Shown: piece after piece, positions 6,686 to 7,971 of the stretch
Layout: each line of letters starts with the position of its first letter
How positions within the stretch are numbered: position 1 is the stretch's first letter
Assembly (NCBI GenBank): GCA_012514775.1
Contig: JAAYZQ010000095.1
Location: 1 to 7,971, forward strand
Length of the DNA: 7,971 nt
Origin: Anaerolineaceae bacterium
GTDB taxonomy: Bacteria; Chloroflexota; Anaerolineae; JAAYZQ01
Direction of reading: 5' to 3'
Translations under genes and position numbers: made by a program
The notes under the pieces: generated by a model
The model's database searches: none
What the model saw: the letters and a program-made list of their open reading frames with translations, nothing else
Told to the model about the DNA's origin: nothing

Positions 6686-6997
6686 ATGCCATCGCCGAGA
6701 TATGCCATCGAAGTCGAGGTTGTAGAAGGGGCACAGGCCCGGTGCCACCAGTTGGGAGACAGGTTCCAGTATCCCGCCGACATGGGCCGGATCTGTCCCT
6801 GGCTCAGGGACAGCCTGGGCGGCATGCTCCGCGTGCTCGAATGCGGCGGCACGCTGCCGTGGACCTACGCCAGCACGCCCTACGCCAAGGAGATCGACCC
6901 GGAGGGAATCACCACCGAGTTCGTGCGCTGCCCCGATCCAACCGAGGCAGGCATCGTGGTCAAGATCACCCGGACCAGGCTGCCCGACCGGGCGTGA
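6686..6997 (+). CDS. TIGR04076 family small protein
   Basis: The 103-residue protein follows the TIGR04076 pattern: an N-terminal strand YAIEVEVVEG, C20 followed by HQLGDRF, then GRICPWL (C37), RVLECGGTLPW (C53) and the closing RCPDPTEAGIVVKITR (C82-P-D-P). The function of the family is unknown. The conserved cysteines and CPDP motif suggest metal binding or redox chemistry, which is inference only. It is predicted cytosolic. AGGGGGG (6672-6678) lies 7 nt before the ATG at 6686; the same frame is open further upstream, but only as read-through of the DUF3795 gene in another frame. It is probably the second gene of the unit started at 6125-6153. Confidence 0.85.
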   Translation: MPSPRYAIEVEVVEGAQARCHQLGDRFQYPADMGRICPWLRDSLGGMLRVLECGGTLPWTYASTPYAKEIDPEGITTEFVRCPDPTEAGIVVKITRTRLPDRA

Positions 6998-7093
6998 AGG
7001 CCGCCCACATTTGCCGGGGGCTGAGCACCGGTACGGGTGTTGGATCGTCTCTTGTCTGCTTTGCCGCTGCCACACGAGCACCCGCCATCAAGG

Positions 7094-7122
7094 TTGACTT
7101 CTTTCGGGTTCTGCTGTATACT
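7094..7122 (+). promoter_or_regulatory. Strong sigma-70-type promoter for the small membrane protein
   Basis: TTGACT (7094-7099), a 17-bp spacer and TATACT (7117-7122) give five of six consensus matches in each box, the best promoter in the window. The predicted start is near 7129. An 18-bp imperfect dyad (7121-7138) overlaps the end of the -10 and the start point. Confidence 0.7.
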
Positions 7123-7138
7123 GCAAGAGGTCTTGTAG
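7121..7138. promoter_or_regulatory. Operator-like inverted repeat over the transcription start
   Basis: CTGCAAGA (7121-7128), GG, TCTTGTAG (7131-7138) match as an inverted repeat at seven of eight positions. Its placement across the -10 edge and start point is typical of a repressor site. No regulator gene is adjacent, and the dyad could also act as an RNA stem at the 5' end. Confidence 0.4.
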
Positions 7139-7359
7139 GATCGCTCCTGGCTTTCGACAGGAGTGTCTTCATCGAGGTTTCAACGCTGCAGCCACAAGTG
7201 GGGGAGGGCCGTACGCCCGGCTATTCGCCTCCGCACGAGTTAGCCCACAGGCTCCTCGCCGGCGTGTGAGGAGTTGGGGACTCTCTGACCGGCCTTTGGC
7301 CGCGGAGCCAGGAGAGTCATCGGATTGAGAATCTCGACGCGTCCTTCAAGGAGGAGAAC
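7129..7359 (+). promoter_or_regulatory. Structured ~230-nt leader RNA of the small membrane protein gene
   Basis: The leader contains four successive hairpins. H1 is CGCTCCTG (7142-7149)/CAGGAGTG (7158-7165), counting one G-U pair. H2 combines GTG (7198-7200)/CAC (7234-7236 region), GGAGG (7203-7207)/CCTCC (7228-7232) and GCCG (7208-7211)/CGGC (7218-7221). H3 is CTCCTC (7252-7257)/GAGGAG (7268-7273), extendable with CCCA (7244-7247)/TGGG (7275-7278). H4 is GACTCTC (7279-7285)/GAGAGTC (7312-7318) around CGGCC-TTT-GGCCG (7290-7302). The ribosome site AAGGAGGAG (7348-7356) could instead pair with CTCCTC or CCTCC of H3 and H2. I do not recognise a known riboswitch or RNA family. No protein frame in this stretch is convincing. 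Confidence 0.5.
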
Positions 7360-7530
7360 ATGAGACTGAATGCGCCAAGGCAGGTGACCTGGATCATTGC
7401 CTTGATCCTGGGGATTCTGGGGCTTATTGGAGCGGTGGTGACCATTGCGGTTCTCACCGACCTTGCCTTCTGGCTCGTGCTCGTGGGGCTGGCGCTCATG
7501 CTGCTGGCCACGCTGTTAGAGGGCTTGTAG
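7360..7530 (+). CDS. Small two-helix membrane protein, 56 residues
   Basis: An ATG at 7360, 5 nt after a near-perfect ribosome site AAGGAGG (7348-7354), opens a 56-residue frame ending with TAG at 7528-7530. After a basic start (MRLNAPRQ) it has two hydrophobic helices, about residues 11-32 (WIIALILGILGLIGAVV core) and 37-52 (AFWLVLVGLALMLLA core), joined by a short LTD turn. This suggests a hairpin in the inner membrane with both ends inside. It resembles tiny uncharacterised two-helix proteins I associate with Chloroflexota, but I cannot name a family or function. It has its own strong promoter and an unusually long leader for so small a gene. Confidence 0.75.
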   Translation: MRLNAPRQVTWIIALILGILGLIGAVVTIAVLTDLAFWLVLVGLALMLLATLLEGL

Positions 7531-7564
7531 CCCTAACTCCGCATCCGTCTCGCCGACGGACCGA

Positions 7565-7617
7565 GGGCGCAGCCGGCAGTCGTGTGGTCGGCTCCGCGCA
7601 GGCTGTCGTCTGCGCCC
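7565..7617 (+). other. Hairpin with two alternative pairings downstream of the small gene
   Basis: GGGCGCAG (7565-7572) pairs with CTGCGCCC (7610-7617) over 8 bp. A second copy of the 5' arm, GCGCAG (7596-7601), can pair with CTGCGC (7610-7615) instead. An inner AGCCG/CGGCT stem is also possible. No T-tract follows, so it is not a standard terminator by itself. Confidence 0.4.
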
Positions 7618-7624
7618 GCACACA

Positions 7625-7654
7625 AAAGGCTCCCGCTGGTTGGCGGGAGCCTTT
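7625..7654. terminator. Strong terminator hairpin between the small gene and the tRNA cluster
   Basis: AAAGGCTCCCGC (7625-7636), loop TGGTTG, GCGGGAGCCTTT (7643-7654) form a perfect 12-bp stem. On the - strand it lies 6 nt past the tRNA-Arg 3' end and is followed by TTTTG. This fits a terminator for the tRNA transcript. On the + strand it ends in TTT and could also stop the small membrane gene's transcript, so it is probably bidirectional. Confidence 0.85.
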
Positions 7655-7660
7655 GATCAG

Positions 7661-7734
7661 TACCCTCGGAGCGATTCGAACGCTCGGCCTTCTCCTCCGC
7701 AGGGAGACGCTCTAATCCACTGAGCTACGAGGGC
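7661..7734 (-). tRNA. tRNA-Arg, anticodon GCG
   Basis: The complementary strand folds as a 74-base class I tRNA: acceptor GCCCTCG/CGAGGGT, D stem GCTC/GAGC, anticodon stem TCTCC/GGAGA, T arm GAGCG-TTCGAAT-CGCTC and discriminator A. The anticodon loop CTGCGGA places GCG at 7698-7700, reading CGC and CGU. Position 1-72 is a G-U pair. CCA is not encoded. Most bacteria use ACG here, edited to inosine by TadA. It is the last gene of the - strand cluster, 7 nt after tRNA-Ser(GCU). Confidence 0.95.
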
Positions 7735-7741
7735 TCGCAGG

Positions 7742-7831
7742 CGGGGAGGCAGGGATTCGAACCCTGGGTGGAGCTTTTAACCCCACAACCACTTAGCAGG
7801 CGGCCCCGATCGTCCACTCCGGCACCTCCCC
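7742..7831 (-). tRNA. tRNA-Ser, anticodon GCU
   Basis: The complementary strand gives a 90-base class II tRNA. Acceptor GGGGAGG/CCTCCCC carries discriminator G, and the anticodon loop CTGCTAA places GCT at 7795-7797. The long variable arm is GTGGGG/CTCCAC around TTAAAAG, and the T arm is CAGGG-TTCGAAT-CCCTG. It reads AGC and AGU. CCA is not encoded. The 7-nt spacing to tRNA-Arg implies one precursor transcript. Confidence 0.97.
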
Positions 7832-7847
7832 AGTTGTCAAGCGCCAC

Positions 7848-7889
7848 AGGCGCAGTGCGCAAGGCGCAGCGCGCAAGATGCGGCGCGCA
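7848..7889. repeat. Three tandem 14-bp GCGC-rich units between the serine tRNA genes
   Basis: The units are AGGCGCAGTGCGCA (7848-7861), AGGCGCAGCGCGCA (7862-7875) and AGATGCGGCGCGCA (7876-7889). Units 1 and 2 differ at one base and unit 3 is more diverged. They fill most of the 68-nt spacer of the tRNA transcript and are internally self-complementary through GCGC cores. Confidence 0.7.
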
Positions 7890-7899
7890 ACTCGTCGTG

Positions 7900-7971
7900 C
7901 GGAGGGAGTGGGATTCGAACCCACGGTGACCTCTCGGCCACAGCGGTTTTCAAGACCGTCGCCATCGTCCA
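7900..7971 (-). tRNA. tRNA-Ser, anticodon UGA (5' part outside the window)
   Basis: The complementary strand shows the 3' four fifths of a class II tRNA: anticodon loop CTTGAAA with TGA at 7950-7952, long variable arm GTGGCC/GGTCAC around GAGA, T arm GTGGG-TTCGAAT-CCCAC, acceptor 3' strand TCCCTCC and discriminator G. The 5' acceptor strand and most of the D arm are cut off by the window edge. CCA is not encoded. It is the first of the three visible genes of the cluster. Confidence 0.93.

Noticed and set aside
7141..7165. TTTCGACAGG in the leader recalls the 5' part of tmRNA
   Set aside because: No tag-peptide frame, no T-arm and no tRNA-like 3' end follow; the match is a short coincidence.
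7832..7842. TTGACA on the - strand just before tRNA-Ser(GCU)
   Set aside because: Its -10 would fall inside the tRNA itself; the gene is better explained as part of the transcript coming from tRNA-Ser(UGA).

Overview
The window is GC-rich, densely packed bacterial DNA. Its gene set is a baeRF-type release-factor-like protein, an SLC13 permease with RCK_C domains, a TIGR04076 protein, DUF3795 and CPBP proteins, and a very small two-helix membrane protein. This best suits an uncultured member of Chloroflexota (Anaerolineae-like). That placement is inferred from gene content, not from a phylogenetic marker. All protein genes that can be supported with confidence lie on the + strand; the tRNA genes at the right end lie on the - strand.

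Layout. Positions 1-323 hold a promoter (185-213) followed by a 22-codon Cys-rich remnant (256-324) that looks like the start of a DUF3795 gene. Its stop overlaps the start of a stand-alone E2-type acyltransferase (324-1130). Next come a CPBP/CAAX-protease-family membrane protein (1262-2059) and a GNAT acetyltransferase (2103-2654), probably one transcript. A gene-free stretch of about 360 bases carries a good promoter (2761-2789) and a long leader for a baeRF protein (3018-4175). That gene is followed by an SLC13/DASS-type transporter with two RCK_C domains (4285-6063). After a candidate terminator, a new promoter (6125-6153) drives two small cysteine-containing proteins, DUF3795 (6220-6603) and TIGR04076 (6686-6997). 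A further strong promoter (7094-7122) starts a leader of about 230 nt, rich in hairpins, ahead of a 56-residue two-helix membrane protein (7360-7530). The right end is a - strand tRNA cluster, transcribed Ser(UGA)-Ser(GCU)-Arg(GCG), closed by a strong terminator hairpin (7625-7654).

Taken together, the genes look like small independent transcription units with housekeeping, envelope or stress roles rather than one pathway. Four promoter candidates share a 17-bp spacer, so they give a usable sigma-70-type consensus for this genome. No mobile element, CRISPR array or recognisable defence system is visible. The points most worth following up are the structured leader with possible anti-Shine-Dalgarno switching and an operator-like dyad, the truncated DUF3795 start coupled to the acyltransferase, and the tRNA-Arg with a GCG anticodon.
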